From the NCBI GenBank assembly GCA_964403525.1, contig CAYOGE010000034.1, positions 1 to 40,032 on the forward strand: DNA of 40,032 nt, written 5' to 3'. Both the position numbers and the translations under genes were made by a program. Below, in pieces: positions 1-9,050 of this stretch; positions within the stretch are counted from its first letter, which is position 1, and the number at the start of each line of letters is the position of its first letter. The notes under the pieces are model-generated. The model saw only the letters and a program-made list of their open reading frames with translations. It was not told the DNA's origin and ran no database searches. Source of the stretch: JAJTGZ01 sp964403525 (GTDB lineage: Bacteria > Planctomycetota > Phycisphaerae > Phycisphaerales > UBA1924).

Positions 1-638
1 GCCTCGGGCGCCTTGGGGGCGGCCGGAGCGGCCGGTGCCTGCGGCTCAGCGGCGGGCGTGGCCGGCTTGGGCTGCACGGGGAAGTACGGGTCGGCGGGCT
101 TGCCCGGGAGCTTGGGCATGTCGGGCAGATCGACCGGAGCGGGCTGACCGGGCTTTGGCTCACCCGGCTCGGCGAGCTCGCCGGCGTTGCCGATGCCCGA
201 CTCGGCCGCCTTGAGCAGCGCCGAGGCGCGTGCCTTCGCGGCGGTGTCGGCGGTTGAGCTGGTCGCAACGGCGAATGCCTGGCGCTGCGCGCCCTTGAAG
301 TCGCCCGTCTTCAGCATCCACTCCGACTTCTGGAGCGAAAGCTCGTTGGAGTCCATCGCGGCGATGCGCTTCTCGACGCTCGCCAGCAGTGCGGCGGCCT
401 TGGCGCGGTCGTCGGCGGTGGCTTTGGCATCACCGGTGATCGCGGCGAGTTGCGCACGCGCTTCAACGAGCTTGCCGGAGCCGACCAGCGCCTGCGCGGT
501 GGTCACGGAATTGACGGGGGCCGCGGGGGTCGTCGTGCCGGCCGTTTGGGCCAGTGCGATCGAAGCACCCGCAAGCGCCCACGCGCCCACAGCAGTAACC
601 AAGAGCGAGCGGGCAGTACGTTCAGCGGAAACGCGCAT
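1..638 (-). CDS. Exported Ala/Pro-rich protein, N-terminal part (runs off the left edge)
   Basis: The frame opens at the ATG at 638 on the minus strand and stays open to the edge, so about 212 codons are visible and the C-terminus is missing. A GGAG lies about 9 bases upstream of the start. Residues 1-31 look like a Sec signal peptide: Arg-rich start, hydrophobic stretch LLVTAVGAWALAGASIALA, then a likely cut near ALA-QT. The mature part begins Thr/Ala/Pro-rich, followed by an alpha-helical, Ala-rich segment (about residues 45-140) that looks like TPR-type helices. After it comes a Pro-rich linker (KPGQPAPVDLPDMPKLPGKP and onwards). A long N-terminal helical region plus Pro-rich linker occurs in planctomycete envelope and secretion proteins, but no diagnostic domain is visible, so no function is assigned. 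The gene lies downstream of, and in the same direction as, the unknown Gly-rich protein, 259 bases away. Confidence 0.7.
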   Translation of the reverse strand, partial: MRVSAERTARSLLVTAVGAWALAGASIALAQTAGTTTPAAPVNSVTTAQALVGSGKLVEARAQLAAITGDAKATADDRAKAAALLASVEKRIAAMDSNELSLQKSEWMLKTGDFKGAQRQAFAVATSSTADTAAKARASALLKAAESGIGNAGELAEPGEPKPGQPAPVDLPDMPKLPGKPADPYFPVQPKPATPAAEPQAPAAPAAPKAPE

Positions 639-897
639 GCAGAAGACTCCGTATCCGGCCGGTTTCGAGTCCATCCCGGCCCGGCAAAGGACGGGAAGGT
701 AACGGCTCCCGCCGAGAAAGGCAAACGCCAACTTACCCGCCCAGCCCCCAACCCCCCTTTCGCAACCCTCGCTCCCCCAAAGACTTGGAACGACAAGGGC
801 ACCCCCACGCCACCCGTCGCCGGCACTGCCCAAACCCGGCTCTACCGCACGATTGCTGAGCATTGCACCCATTCGCGTCGTTTGGTCGCTTCAGCCC

Positions 898-2361
898 TTA
901 CTCCATCCACCGAGCCGCGATAACCCGGCTGGTTTTGAGGTCCAGCGGCCGTTTGGCGGCCAGAGCGGGGAACTGGTCGACATCCTCAGGCCGGATCCGA
1001 TCGGCAACGAGGATGTCGAATTCCTCCATATCCAGCGATAGATCATCCATGGGAATCTCTTCCATCCCGCCGCCGCCATCACGGTCGGCGGGGGTATTCC
1101 CCGTATCCGCACGCCCGGGGCGACCCGGCTTATCGACAGATTGTCCACCGGTTCTCCCCAATCCCCGTGGAGTGAACTCGCCGGTTGTGGATGGCCTGTC
1201 GGGTGACTTCCCGGTGGGCGCGGGGGGCGTCAGCGGATCGCCGAAATCCAGGTCGGGTTCATCGCCCAATCCAGGCAGGGCGGTCGGGTCATCGCCACCC
1301 AGGAGCGACTCGGCCGCGGAGATCGCAAGTTCGGAGGCGTTCTGCAGGCTGTCGGCGGTGAGGAACGACTCGGTGTAGCGCACTTCGCCACCTTCGTCGA
1401 ACACGCGCACGACACAGCGCCACGGGACCACACCCAGCGGGTTGCCGTGCTCGTCGTTGTTGTTGAACGGATCGACGTTGAGCGTCAGGCCCCAGTCGTC
1501 GCGGAGCTGCTCGACGATCTCGTCGTGCGTCAGCAGGTCGGGCCGGTTGCTCGGCGCATCGAGCACGCCGCGGTGCTCGTGCACCGCCGCATCGGCGCCC
1601 GCGATCTTGTCCACCTCTTCGAGGTCGAACGCCTGGAGGATCTTCTCAACCTGCTCCTTTGCGCCGGCCGCGACGCGCACCGTGACGATCTTGTGCTCGT
1701 CGACAAAGATGTAGACGAACGGTTCTTCGCTCATCGCGCCGAAGCCGACCATGCCATCCTCGAAGAACCAGCCGCGGAAGCGGCGCAGCGCCTCGAGGAA
1801 CCGCTCCAGCCCGACCAGGTCGTAGGCGATGTAGGGGTCGATCTCGCGGTAGCCGTCGTTGCCCATCACATCCAGGATCGGGAAGACGCGCCCCGGAAGC
1901 AGGGCGTAGAGCTGGCGGCAGAGGCTCTCGACGCGCGATGCGCGGATGTTGATGTCAAAGACGTACCGGTCGGGCCAGGGCTCGAGGTCTTCATCCTCAA
2001 GCCCTTCGCCCATGCCGTCGCCGCCGTCGTCGAACCCCTTGAGCCCGTCGGTGCCGCCCCCGCTTTCATCACCGGACCCATCGCCACCATCCCTGCCCGC
2101 GCGCCACGGCTCGTCGTCGTCTTCATCGCGCTCCGGCTCACCCTTGCCGCGCCCCCCACCGCCCCCACCGCTCCCACCCCCACCGCCCCCTCCTCCCGCG
2201 GGCGGGCCGTCGTCGGCCGACTCGAACGCGATGGTGTACCCCTCGATCGGCGTCAGCGGCTCGACGGGGTAGACGCCCAGCGGAAAATCAAAGTCGCCAC
2301 CACCACCTTCAACCGGTGCGGTCTGGCGCTTGATCGATGTGTCTACGCGGGCTCGGGCCAC
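898..2361 (-). CDS. Gly-rich, acidic protein of unknown function
   Basis: I do not recognise this family. A GTG start at 2361 gives 487 residues. The frame remains open to a TTG at 2451, but that would overlap the divergent pantothenate kinase start, so the inner start is preferred. The N-terminal third is low complexity: a poly-Gly/Ser run followed by an Asp/Glu/Gly-rich stretch (about 2000-2210). The centre looks globular and mixed alpha/beta, beginning with YVFDINIRASRVESLCRQLY and running through the segments FFEDGMVGFGAM and IFVDEHKIVTVRV. A second half-domain contains NVDPFNNNDEHGNPLG. The C-terminal part is again disordered, Pro/Gly/Asp-rich, and ends in a short conserved-looking tail (MDDLSLDMEEFDILVADRIR). 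There is no signal peptide or membrane segment, so it is probably cytoplasmic. Two ordered segments separated by flexible linkers suggest a scaffold or adaptor, but that is inference only. Confidence 0.7.
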   Translation of the reverse strand: MARARVDTSIKRQTAPVEGGGGDFDFPLGVYPVEPLTPIEGYTIAFESADDGPPAGGGGGGGGSGGGGGGRGKGEPERDEDDDEPWRAGRDGGDGSGDESGGGTDGLKGFDDGGDGMGEGLEDEDLEPWPDRYVFDINIRASRVESLCRQLYALLPGRVFPILDVMGNDGYREIDPYIAYDLVGLERFLEALRRFRGWFFEDGMVGFGAMSEEPFVYIFVDEHKIVTVRVAAGAKEQVEKILQAFDLEEVDKIAGADAAVHEHRGVLDAPSNRPDLLTHDEIVEQLRDDWGLTLNVDPFNNNDEHGNPLGVVPWRCVVRVFDEGGEVRYTESFLTADSLQNASELAISAAESLLGGDDPTALPGLGDEPDLDFGDPLTPPAPTGKSPDRPSTTGEFTPRGLGRTGGQSVDKPGRPGRADTGNTPADRDGGGGMEEIPMDDLSLDMEEFDILVADRIRPEDVDQFPALAAKRPLDLKTSRVIAARWME

Positions 2362-2435
2362 GGGCAGAGCATAGAAGGAGAACCGCGCCAACGCCGCGAC
2401 GCGTTCATCCCGCGCGGGCGGGCGTACCGTCAACC

Positions 2436-3374
2436 ATGAGCCAAGTGACAACGCTGGTGCTGGTCTCGGTCGGTAACACGCGCACGCGCATCGCCATCGC
2501 CAGGGGGCCGGGTGGGGAATTCGCCAAGGCCGTCGTCGAGCCCTCGGTGGTGGTTGAGAACGCCGCCGAGGGCGCGCTGGAGAGCGCTGTGAGCGCTGCG
2601 GCCGCCGGCCTTGATGCCCCCCGCTCGCAGGCGCTGGTGGCGAGCGTCAACGACTCTCAACTTCCGCGGATCAGCGCTGCGCTGGCCGCCACGGGGCTGG
2701 GGGTCACGCGGCTTGGCAACGGCTCGGGCGGGACGGTGCGGGTTCCCGTCGTCATGAACCTGCAAGGATCGGGGGGGAGCGTCGGTGTGGACCGGTTGCT
2801 CTGCACACTCGCCGCCTCGGCCCGCTCGGGCGGCGCCGCCTGCGCGGTGATCGATGCGGGCACCTGCGTAACCGTGGACTTTGTTGACAGGCACGCGGTC
2901 TTTCAGGGCGGCGCCATCGCGCCGGGGGTGGGGCTCATGCTCAAGGCGATGCACGATGGCACCTCCGCCCTGCCGAGCGTGCGCCCGCCGCGCAAGGGTG
3001 ATGACACCGCCTGGATCACCACCGACGAGGTCAAAGGCGCAATGGGCAAGAACACCGAGCAGGCGATGCTGCTCGGTGCGCTCAACGCCGTGCGCGGCCT
3101 GGTGCGCTGGCAGGTTGAGAAGTTCGCCGAGGCCGCGGGGAGCTACCCGCGCGTGATCGCCACCGGCGGCGATGCCCCGCTGCTGTTTGACCCGCGCATT
3201 GCCGGCGCGGGCGATGACCTGGTTGAGCACATAGTGCCCGACCTGCAACTGGTCGGCATGGTCGCCGCGTGGACGCTGCTTCAGGGAGGAGGCGATGCCG
3301 CAGAAGCGGGTGAAGCAACCGACGATGAAGCGCTCGACGAGTTCGGCCGCGAAGATGAGGGTGAGGGGGAGTAA
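2436..3374 (+). CDS. coaX: Type III pantothenate kinase (CoaX)
   Basis: The gene encodes 312 residues. CoaX phosphorylates pantothenate with ATP, the first step of coenzyme A synthesis, in the cytoplasm. Family landmarks visible are the N-terminal phosphate loop at residues 11-15, GSVGVDR at about 114-120, IDAGTCVTVD at about 139-148, GGAIAPG at about 158-164 and ATGGDAPLLF near 250. The loop reads SVGNT, whereas the family has DxGNT, so the first conserved Asp is replaced by Ser11. Asp119, Asp140 and Asp148 are kept. An acidic tail of about 30 residues follows the last conserved helix. The ATG at 2436 places the conserved first strand (TLVLVSVGNT) at the N-terminus; a longer frame to 2337 would add non-conserved sequence. 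The gene is divergent from the unknown gene to its left, with about 75 bases between the starts. Family assignment is firm; activity is less certain because of the Asp change. Confidence 0.9.
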   Translation: MSQVTTLVLVSVGNTRTRIAIARGPGGEFAKAVVEPSVVVENAAEGALESAVSAAAAGLDAPRSQALVASVNDSQLPRISAALAATGLGVTRLGNGSGGTVRVPVVMNLQGSGGSVGVDRLLCTLAASARSGGAACAVIDAGTCVTVDFVDRHAVFQGGAIAPGVGLMLKAMHDGTSALPSVRPPRKGDDTAWITTDEVKGAMGKNTEQAMLLGALNAVRGLVRWQVEKFAEAAGSYPRVIATGGDAPLLFDPRIAGAGDDLVEHIVPDLQLVGMVAAWTLLQGGGDAAEAGEATDDEALDEFGREDEGEGE

Positions 3375-3728
3375 CCCGGGCCTTGGCAACCGCCCGCGTC
3401 ATTCGTACGCCGCCCCCCTCCCTCCCCCCCTCTTGTGACTCGTGACGCATCGCTCGCCCTTTGAGCTTTTCCAAGGGGGGGCGGGCCGCGGAACGTGCGA
3501 GCAGGAGCGAAGCGGATGCCGAGCCGGAAGATCGATCGCCGGGCCGCCGAGGCGACCTGATCATCATTGCGGATGAGCATGGATCAGGAGCGACAATCGA
3601 TCGGGTTCAATTCCATCACGATCAATGCACGTTCGACGCTGATCGCTGCGTGTTCACCACAGAATCCCGGTGCCTTGTGCGTCACTCGGACGACCAATCG
3701 CGTCCGAGAACGGGCCGGTTTTTTCATT
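3375..3728. other. Non-coding gap between coaX and the 21-bp repeat array
   Basis: No convincing gene is seen here. The stretch has a C-rich run (around 3410-3430), a G-rich run near 3475, and lower GC around 3560-3660. The frames that pass through it extend into the repeat array and lack recognisable protein similarity or good ribosome binding sites. Confidence 0.5.
3685..3724 (+). terminator. Possible terminator-like hairpin followed by T6
   Basis: CTCGGAC (3685-3691) can pair with GTCCGAG (3702-3708) across a 10-base loop. A T6 run begins at 3719, ten bases beyond the stem, which is farther than usual for an intrinsic terminator. It lies just before the tandem repeats and could end coaX transcription; the assignment is weak. 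Confidence 0.3.
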
Positions 3729-3917
3729 CCCGGGTACCCGGGAACGATCCCCGGGTACCCAGCAACGATTCCCGGGTACCCGGCAACGACCCCCGGGTAC
3801 CCAGCGACGATCCCCGGGTACCCGGCAACGACTCCCGGGTACCCAGCGACGATCCCCGGGTACCCGGCAACGACTCCCGGGTACCCGGGAACGATGCCCG
3901 AGGGCTCGGCAAGCGTC
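3729..3917. repeat. Tandem repeat array, 21-bp unit, eight good copies plus one degenerate
   Basis: Each unit begins CCCGGGTACCC and ends with CGA plus two variable bases. Eight well-kept copies run from 3729 to 3896, and a decayed ninth occupies 3897-3917. The core is self-complementary (GGGTACCC; CCCGGGTACCCGGG in copies 1 and 8), so each copy could form a small cruciform. Copies 3 to 7 alternate between two variants (CGGCAACGA and CAGCGACGA), giving a secondary 42-bp period that suggests expansion by pairs. Because 21 is divisible by three and the unit has no stop, both strands stay open in several frames (for example PGYPATT or AGYPGVV repeats), which explains the overlapping open frames here. 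No start site or similarity supports translation. Confidence 0.9.
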
Positions 3918-4147
3918 CCTGGAAACCCTAGCAAAAGTGCCGCACGGCCCTCCTTCTACATTTGTTCTCATCACCTCCTCGCAGTGCTCCGCGGCAAAGG
4001 ACGTTAACCCCTAAATCGGGGATATCGCGCCGTCCCTGCGACTTTCGTGTTTTTGCATGCAAGGTGGCTGGGCCCGACGCCAACTCCAATGGCGAGTCGC
4101 CGCGGGCGCTCTTGCGCGCCCGGTGCACCCGCCCCGGAGTGTCCGCC

Positions 4148-7100
4148 ATGAACCGCACGATCCCCTGCATCCTGACCGCCGCGCTCGGCCTTTCGCTTGC
4201 CTCAACCATGAGCCTTGCCCAGGCCGGGGGGGCGGGGGGTCCGGGAGGCCCAATCTACGCCAACGGCCTGCTGGTTGAGCCGATCGGCGGCGCGCCGGCC
4301 TCGGCGGGGAGCGACGGCCGCTCAGCGATTTTCTTCTGCTTCGACAACTCGCTCACGCAGGGTGTGCAGGTCCCCTGCGACACCGACGGCGGTGCGCAGT
4401 GCACCGTTGACATGACGCCGGTGCTCTCCACACCCGGGGCGCGCCTGCGCGTGTGGCAGCTGATGCAGGGGCAGAACGCATCCTCTGCGCTGTCGCACGT
4501 GACGGTGACCTCAACCGCCGGCGGCAGCGCCGAGTGCGTCGCGGACTTCTCATCGCTGGGGGCAACGAGCGTGACGGTCGTGGTGCGCGACCGCTACGGC
4601 AACGCGCTGGCGACACAGACCTGCAGCGCCAACGCCTGCGCGTGCACGATCGCCGACAACGGCTTCGATCCGGCGGGGGGTGGAGGGGGGGGAGGTGGAT
4701 GGGTCTTCTCATCCACGAACAAGACGGGCTACAACGTCAAGGCGAACGTCAAGTGCCGCCTGCTCAGCGGGCAGGGAACGGTGACGGGCGTTGGCCCGGT
4801 GGCCATCGCTCACGCGGCGAGCGTGGAGTTCAGCCCGATCATCTGCATCACCGAGCCGTGCCCGACGGGCTGGCCGCACATGTCGGCGCTGCGAATCACC
4901 GCGGGCAACGGCGGCGCGCCGGTGGCGTTGCCGATCAGCATCTCCAACCCCGCGCTCGCTTCGTTCTCGTGGGGTGTGAGCAACCCGACGTTCACCAGCG
5001 GAGGGCCGGGCGCCGGGCGCACCGCCTGCTGGGGGAGCGGCGGAGCGACGATCACCGAGGAGTGCCCCGCCGCCGCGGGCTGCACCACGGGCGAGCGTGT
5101 GCTGCGTGCGCGCGGGCTCGACGGGCCCGGCCCGCGCAGCGCTTCGGTCGACTTTGACCCCGACGAGCTCACCATCGACCAGGTCCACATCCGCGAGAGC
5201 CCGACCAAGGCGACGCGCGTTGCGTTCTCGGTCACGCCCGGCGCGTTCTCACCGGGCACAACCGGCGGGACGATCGAGTGCGCCGTCAGCGGGCGCGAGA
5301 GCCCCACACGCCCGACCGTCAAACGCTGGGTCGTCCGCTCGGCGGTCTCGGCTGCGGCGATGACCAGCGTTTCGGCGGCGACGGGTGAGCGCCTGCCGGG
5401 TGTGACCGGCTCGTGCACCGTCCGGCTGCTCAGCGCGACGGGCGCTGTTCTGGGGACGGGCGCAACGGTTGACTTCCAGTCCATCGCCTGCTCGTCGGCC
5501 GTCCCCGCGCCGGTCATCACCATCGACCCGACCGACACCTGTGTGGTCGAGTGCAGCCCGGCGGGCACGGCGACCTGCACGCTCCCCGGCAGGCCGCCCG
5601 TCGGCGGCGTGGCGCGGATCGAGTTCCGGCCTTCGTCACCGGTCGTGGGCGTCGGCTGCGCCACGCTGAGCGTCTCGGGCACGAACGTGTCTGACGCGGC
5701 GGTGCGCGTGGTTGACTGCGTGAACCCGCTGTACAACGGCGGCATCCCGGTGCTGGCCAAGAGCGCATCGCTGACGGTGACGGGAGCACCGGGCGGCACC
5801 ACAACGGCCACGCTCTCGAACATCGCCCCACTCTCGCCCACCGGCGAGCCCGTCAGCGGCGTCTCGCTGGTGTACGGCACAAAGAACGCCGTCTCGTGCG
5901 ACGTCGACCTCGACTCGTGCCTCACCACCGCGGGGTCGAAGCTGCGCATCCGCAACAAGGGTTGGGACGGCTTGATCTACGGCAACCACCGCGTGACCGG
6001 CGCCGGTGGCGGTCACGGCGATGTGCTGTGCGACTTCTCCGCGCAGGGCGCGGTGAGCGTGCACTACGTCGTGCGGGACAACATCGGCACGGTGCTGGCT
6101 CAAGGTGACGTCGCGGGTGCGCAGGTCGCCTGCGCGATCGACACCACCTGCTGCGGCGGCCCACCGCCGCCCGGCGGCTCCCCCAACTGGTCGATGGCCT
6201 GCAGCGCCGACGACTGGAACCTGGCGACCAACAAGGGCGGGCGCGTTGCGCCGTTCACCGTCACCGGCCTTGGCTCATCGCCGATCACCGGCGCATCGTC
6301 GCTCTCGTTTACACGCATCGTCTGCATCACCGCGCCCTGCCCAGGTGACGGCACCACGGCCTTGGCATCGATGGACCTGGGCTTCGGCGGCGTCTCTTCG
6401 ATGAAGGTCAGCGAGTGCAAGATGTCGCTGCGTGCGGCCGCCGGTACCTCGCCGCCCGTTGCGACGGGCCCGCGTGTGTCCACCGCCGCGCCGTTTGGTC
6501 AGGTGCAAGCCTTCCCCGTGTGCACGTACGTCGCCCCCTGCGACGCGTCGGGGGAGGGAATCTGTCTCATGAACATCGGCTCCAGCGGCCAGGATGGGGT
6601 GACGTTTACTCCCAGCCAGGCCGCGGCTGAGGTCTTCTGCAGCGCCAAGCTCGACTGCCTGTCAGTCCCCGCGCCTGAGAACGGCCCCAGCAGCAGCACG
6701 AGCTTCCTCACGGCGCGGCGGGTTGGCCTGCCCGGCCACGTGACGGTGCTGAAGATCGCCGTTGTGCCCGACCCGGCCACCGGTGTCGCTTTGGTCTCGT
6801 TCGATGCCTCCGGGCGTCTGGCTTCGCAGTGCCTGGTCGAGTGTCTGAGCTCCGCAGGGGCGGTGCTCGCCTCGGCCGCTGCGAATAACGGCGCAGCGGT
6901 GACGTGCGTCGGAGCGGTCTCGGGCGGGCATCTGAGCTACGTCGGCACCTGCGATGCCTCAGGGCGTGGCACGGTCTCGCCGTTCGCCTCGACCGGTCAG
7001 TGCATCCTGCCCGACGGCACGGCTGTTTCGGGCGTCGCGAAGCTCCGTTGCACGCCCGTCAGCCCCGGCGCACCCGCCGGCGCACTCGACTCGGTGACGA

Positions 7101-8761
7101 AGGAGGTCAGGTGTGTCCGCAACGAGGACACGGCGGTTACCTTCAGCTTCGACGTCCGCGCGGGCGGCGTGGCGATCAGCCCGGTGGGCGGCGCGGTGCT
7201 CACACCAACCACCGACGGCGTTGATATCTCAAACCTCAGCTGCACCGGCAACGACGGCGCCAGGGTGCGGTTTGATACCGGCAACGGCGGGCAGGTCGTC
7301 CTGCCGGTGGGCGACCTCTTCGCCGGGGCACGGCCGTGCGGCGGGCCGCGCATCCGGATCAAGCACCTGGCCTGGGACGGTTCAGTCTCAGCAACGACGA
7401 CGCTCTTCCGCGTCGACAGCGGCGGCGCGATGACCGAAACGTTCGACGCCTCGGGCACGGCGGCCGTTGCTGTCGAGGTGGTCTTGACCAGCGCAAGCGG
7501 CGCGGAACTGGCGCGGGTGACTGTGCCCGGTGCGGTTGCCACGTGGCTCGACACCGCCGAGGGCAACAGCGCAACGCTCAACAAGGCCTATTCGGCCGTG
7601 GCCCGCTCGGCGAACGAGGGCTTCTTTGACATCGCCGCCAAGCGTTCCGTGACCGTTTCGGGGCTCACGGCTGCCCCGGTGCCGGGCGTGCACGCCATCC
7701 GGTGCACGGCGATCTACCCCCCGGGCGTCGCGGTCGCGTCACAACTGGCCGCGCTCGAAGTGACCGGTCACAGCGTGACGCAGATCGGCGTCCGCTCGCC
7801 CGAGCGGCTCCGAGCCGCGGCGGGGAGCAACTATCCGCCTCCGGACCGGTTCCTCGGTGCGCTGGGCACCGGGGCGGCGGTGGTGAGCGAGCGTTGCGCC
7901 AGCATCTACCCCTGCCCTTGGGACACGCAGGAACTGGTGGTGAGCAACATCGGCTCGTCGGGTCAGGACGGCGTCCGACTGCGCGCCCACTTTGAGAACG
8001 GCGACATCCCCAGTCAGACTGACTTCGCCGTTTCCGGGTGCGGCAGCTGGGGCGAGACGGGCGGCCCGCCGATCATCGGGAGCATGAGCGTCTCGTTCGG
8101 CACGGGGAAGAACTACGTCGGGCACGTCACGCTCATCAAGCAGCGGCTCGTCCCCCACCCGACCGCGGCGGGCTACGCCGAGGACCTCTACTGCGACTCA
8201 AGCGGGTTCGGCAGCCCCTCAACCATCGTGCGTGTGCTGAGCGCCAGCGGTTCCGTGCTGCAGACGGCCGTCATCGGGCCCAGCACGCCGATCTCTGTCG
8301 GATACTGCAACACGCAGCAGATGCCCACCTTCGGCAACCACGGCAACGAGTGCTTCCTGCAGCTGCCGGGCGTCGGCAACGCCTGCTACACCATCACGCT
8401 CCCGGGCAGCCCGCCCGTGAGCGCGAGCAAGGTCACCTTCAACCCGTTCAGCATCACGCGCATCGTTGAGCCGATCAACGAGGTCATGTTCACCGGAACC
8501 AGCCTCAGCGACATCGTCATCAGCAGCGCGCACATGGAGTTCCCCCCGGGCTGCCCCGCCGACCTGGGCGTGCAGGGCGGCACCCCCGGCCAGGACGGGC
8601 TGCTCAACAACAATGACTTCGTCGTCTTCATCGACTTCTTCTTTACCGGCGACCTGCGCGCAGACCTCGGCGTGCAGGGCGGCGGCCCCGGTCACGACGG
8701 CCTGCTGAACAACAACGACTTTGTCGCGTTTATCAATCTGTTCTTTGGCGGCTGTCCCTAA
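4148..8761 (+). CDS. Giant secreted Cys-rich repeat protein with two C-terminal dockerin-like modules
   Basis: The chosen ATG at 4148 has GGAG eight bases upstream and gives 1537 residues. It starts with a Sec signal peptide (MNRTIPCILTAALGLSLAS, cut near AQA-GG). The mature protein is built from three long homologous blocks, starting near residues 38, 555 and 997. Shared landmarks are FSSLGATSVTVVVRDRYG and its relatives VSVHYVVRDNIG and VAVEVVL, ICITEPCP and IVCITAPCP, and NIGSSGQDGV, which appears near residues 810 and 1267. The blocks look like beta-rich extracellular domains with many cysteines. The C-terminus carries two copies of an Asp/Asn/Gly calcium-loop module (GQDGLLNNNDFVVFIDFFF and GHDGLLNNNDFVAFINLFF), ending in GGCP. 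This is the dockerin-like tail known from Phycisphaerae exported proteins. A strong terminator follows. Surface or extracellular location is likely; the ligand is unknown. Confidence 0.88.
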   Translation: MNRTIPCILTAALGLSLASTMSLAQAGGAGGPGGPIYANGLLVEPIGGAPASAGSDGRSAIFFCFDNSLTQGVQVPCDTDGGAQCTVDMTPVLSTPGARLRVWQLMQGQNASSALSHVTVTSTAGGSAECVADFSSLGATSVTVVVRDRYGNALATQTCSANACACTIADNGFDPAGGGGGGGGWVFSSTNKTGYNVKANVKCRLLSGQGTVTGVGPVAIAHAASVEFSPIICITEPCPTGWPHMSALRITAGNGGAPVALPISISNPALASFSWGVSNPTFTSGGPGAGRTACWGSGGATITEECPAAAGCTTGERVLRARGLDGPGPRSASVDFDPDELTIDQVHIRESPTKATRVAFSVTPGAFSPGTTGGTIECAVSGRESPTRPTVKRWVVRSAVSAAAMTSVSAATGERLPGVTGSCTVRLLSATGAVLGTGATVDFQSIACSSAVPAPVITIDPTDTCVVECSPAGTATCTLPGRPPVGGVARIEFRPSSPVVGVGCATLSVSGTNVSDAAVRVVDCVNPLYNGGIPVLAKSASLTVTGAPGGTTTATLSNIAPLSPTGEPVSGVSLVYGTKNAVSCDVDLDSCLTTAGSKLRIRNKGWDGLIYGNHRVTGAGGGHGDVLCDFSAQGAVSVHYVVRDNIGTVLAQGDVAGAQVACAIDTTCCGGPPPPGGSPNWSMACSADDWNLATNKGGRVAPFTVTGLGSSPITGASSLSFTRIVCITAPCPGDGTTALASMDLGFGGVSSMKVSECKMSLRAAAGTSPPVATGPRVSTAAPFGQVQAFPVCTYVAPCDASGEGICLMNIGSSGQDGVTFTPSQAAAEVFCSAKLDCLSVPAPENGPSSSTSFLTARRVGLPGHVTVLKIAVVPDPATGVALVSFDASGRLASQCLVECLSSAGAVLASAAANNGAAVTCVGAVSGGHLSYVGTCDASGRGTVSPFASTGQCILPDGTAVSGVAKLRCTPVSPGAPAGALDSVTKEVRCVRNEDTAVTFSFDVRAGGVAISPVGGAVLTPTTDGVDISNLSCTGNDGARVRFDTGNGGQVVLPVGDLFAGARPCGGPRIRIKHLAWDGSVSATTTLFRVDSGGAMTETFDASGTAAVAVEVVLTSASGAELARVTVPGAVATWLDTAEGNSATLNKAYSAVARSANEGFFDIAAKRSVTVSGLTAAPVPGVHAIRCTAIYPPGVAVASQLAALEVTGHSVTQIGVRSPERLRAAAGSNYPPPDRFLGALGTGAAVVSERCASIYPCPWDTQELVVSNIGSSGQDGVRLRAHFENGDIPSQTDFAVSGCGSWGETGGPPIIGSMSVSFGTGKNYVGHVTLIKQRLVPHPTAAGYAEDLYCDSSGFGSPSTIVRVLSASGSVLQTAVIGPSTPISVGYCNTQQMPTFGNHGNECFLQLPGVGNACYTITLPGSPPVSASKVTFNPFSITRIVEPINEVMFTGTSLSDIVISSAHMEFPPGCPADLGVQGGTPGQDGLLNNNDFVVFIDFFFTGDLRADLGVQGGGPGHDGLLNNNDFVAFINLFFGGCP

Positions 8762-8787
8762 TACCTACTCTCGCGTCCGCACACTCG

Positions 8788-8814
8788 ACCCCGGTCCAAC
8801 GGCCGGGGTTTCTT
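8788..8814 (+). terminator. Intrinsic terminator of the giant dockerin gene
   Basis: ACCCCGG (8788-8794) pairs with CCGGGGT (8803-8809) over an 8-base loop and is followed by TTTC. It lies 27 bases after the stop codon. Confidence 0.75.
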
Positions 8815-9050
8815 GCTGCGCACAAACGAGCATCGCCCCCGTGAGGAGCTCTGGCGGGCCTGCGCTAGACAACCATTCGCTCCCACATACGACCGTTGCC
8901 GCCCAGGCCTGGTTGGTGGCTGTTCGCACTGGAAAACCGCACAGAGTTCGCTCGTGGTCCTTGCGAATCCGCGGCACTTGAGGTACGTTTGTGACAGCGA
9001 TCGGCCGCCGCTGCTGCCCGATGCGGGTCCGCCGGTCAAAGGGAGCGGCG

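Noticed and set aside
1447..2439. Plus-strand frame opposite the Gly-rich unknown protein
   Set aside because: Arg/Val-rich antisense shadow without recognisable domain; the minus-strand frame has better-ordered segments.
3729..3917. CRISPR array
   Set aside because: Repeat units are contiguous, with no unique spacers, and no cas gene is nearby.
3461..4014. Several overlapping open frames on both strands through the 21-bp repeats
   Set aside because: They are open only because the unit length is divisible by three and contains no stop; no good ribosome binding site or similarity supports them.
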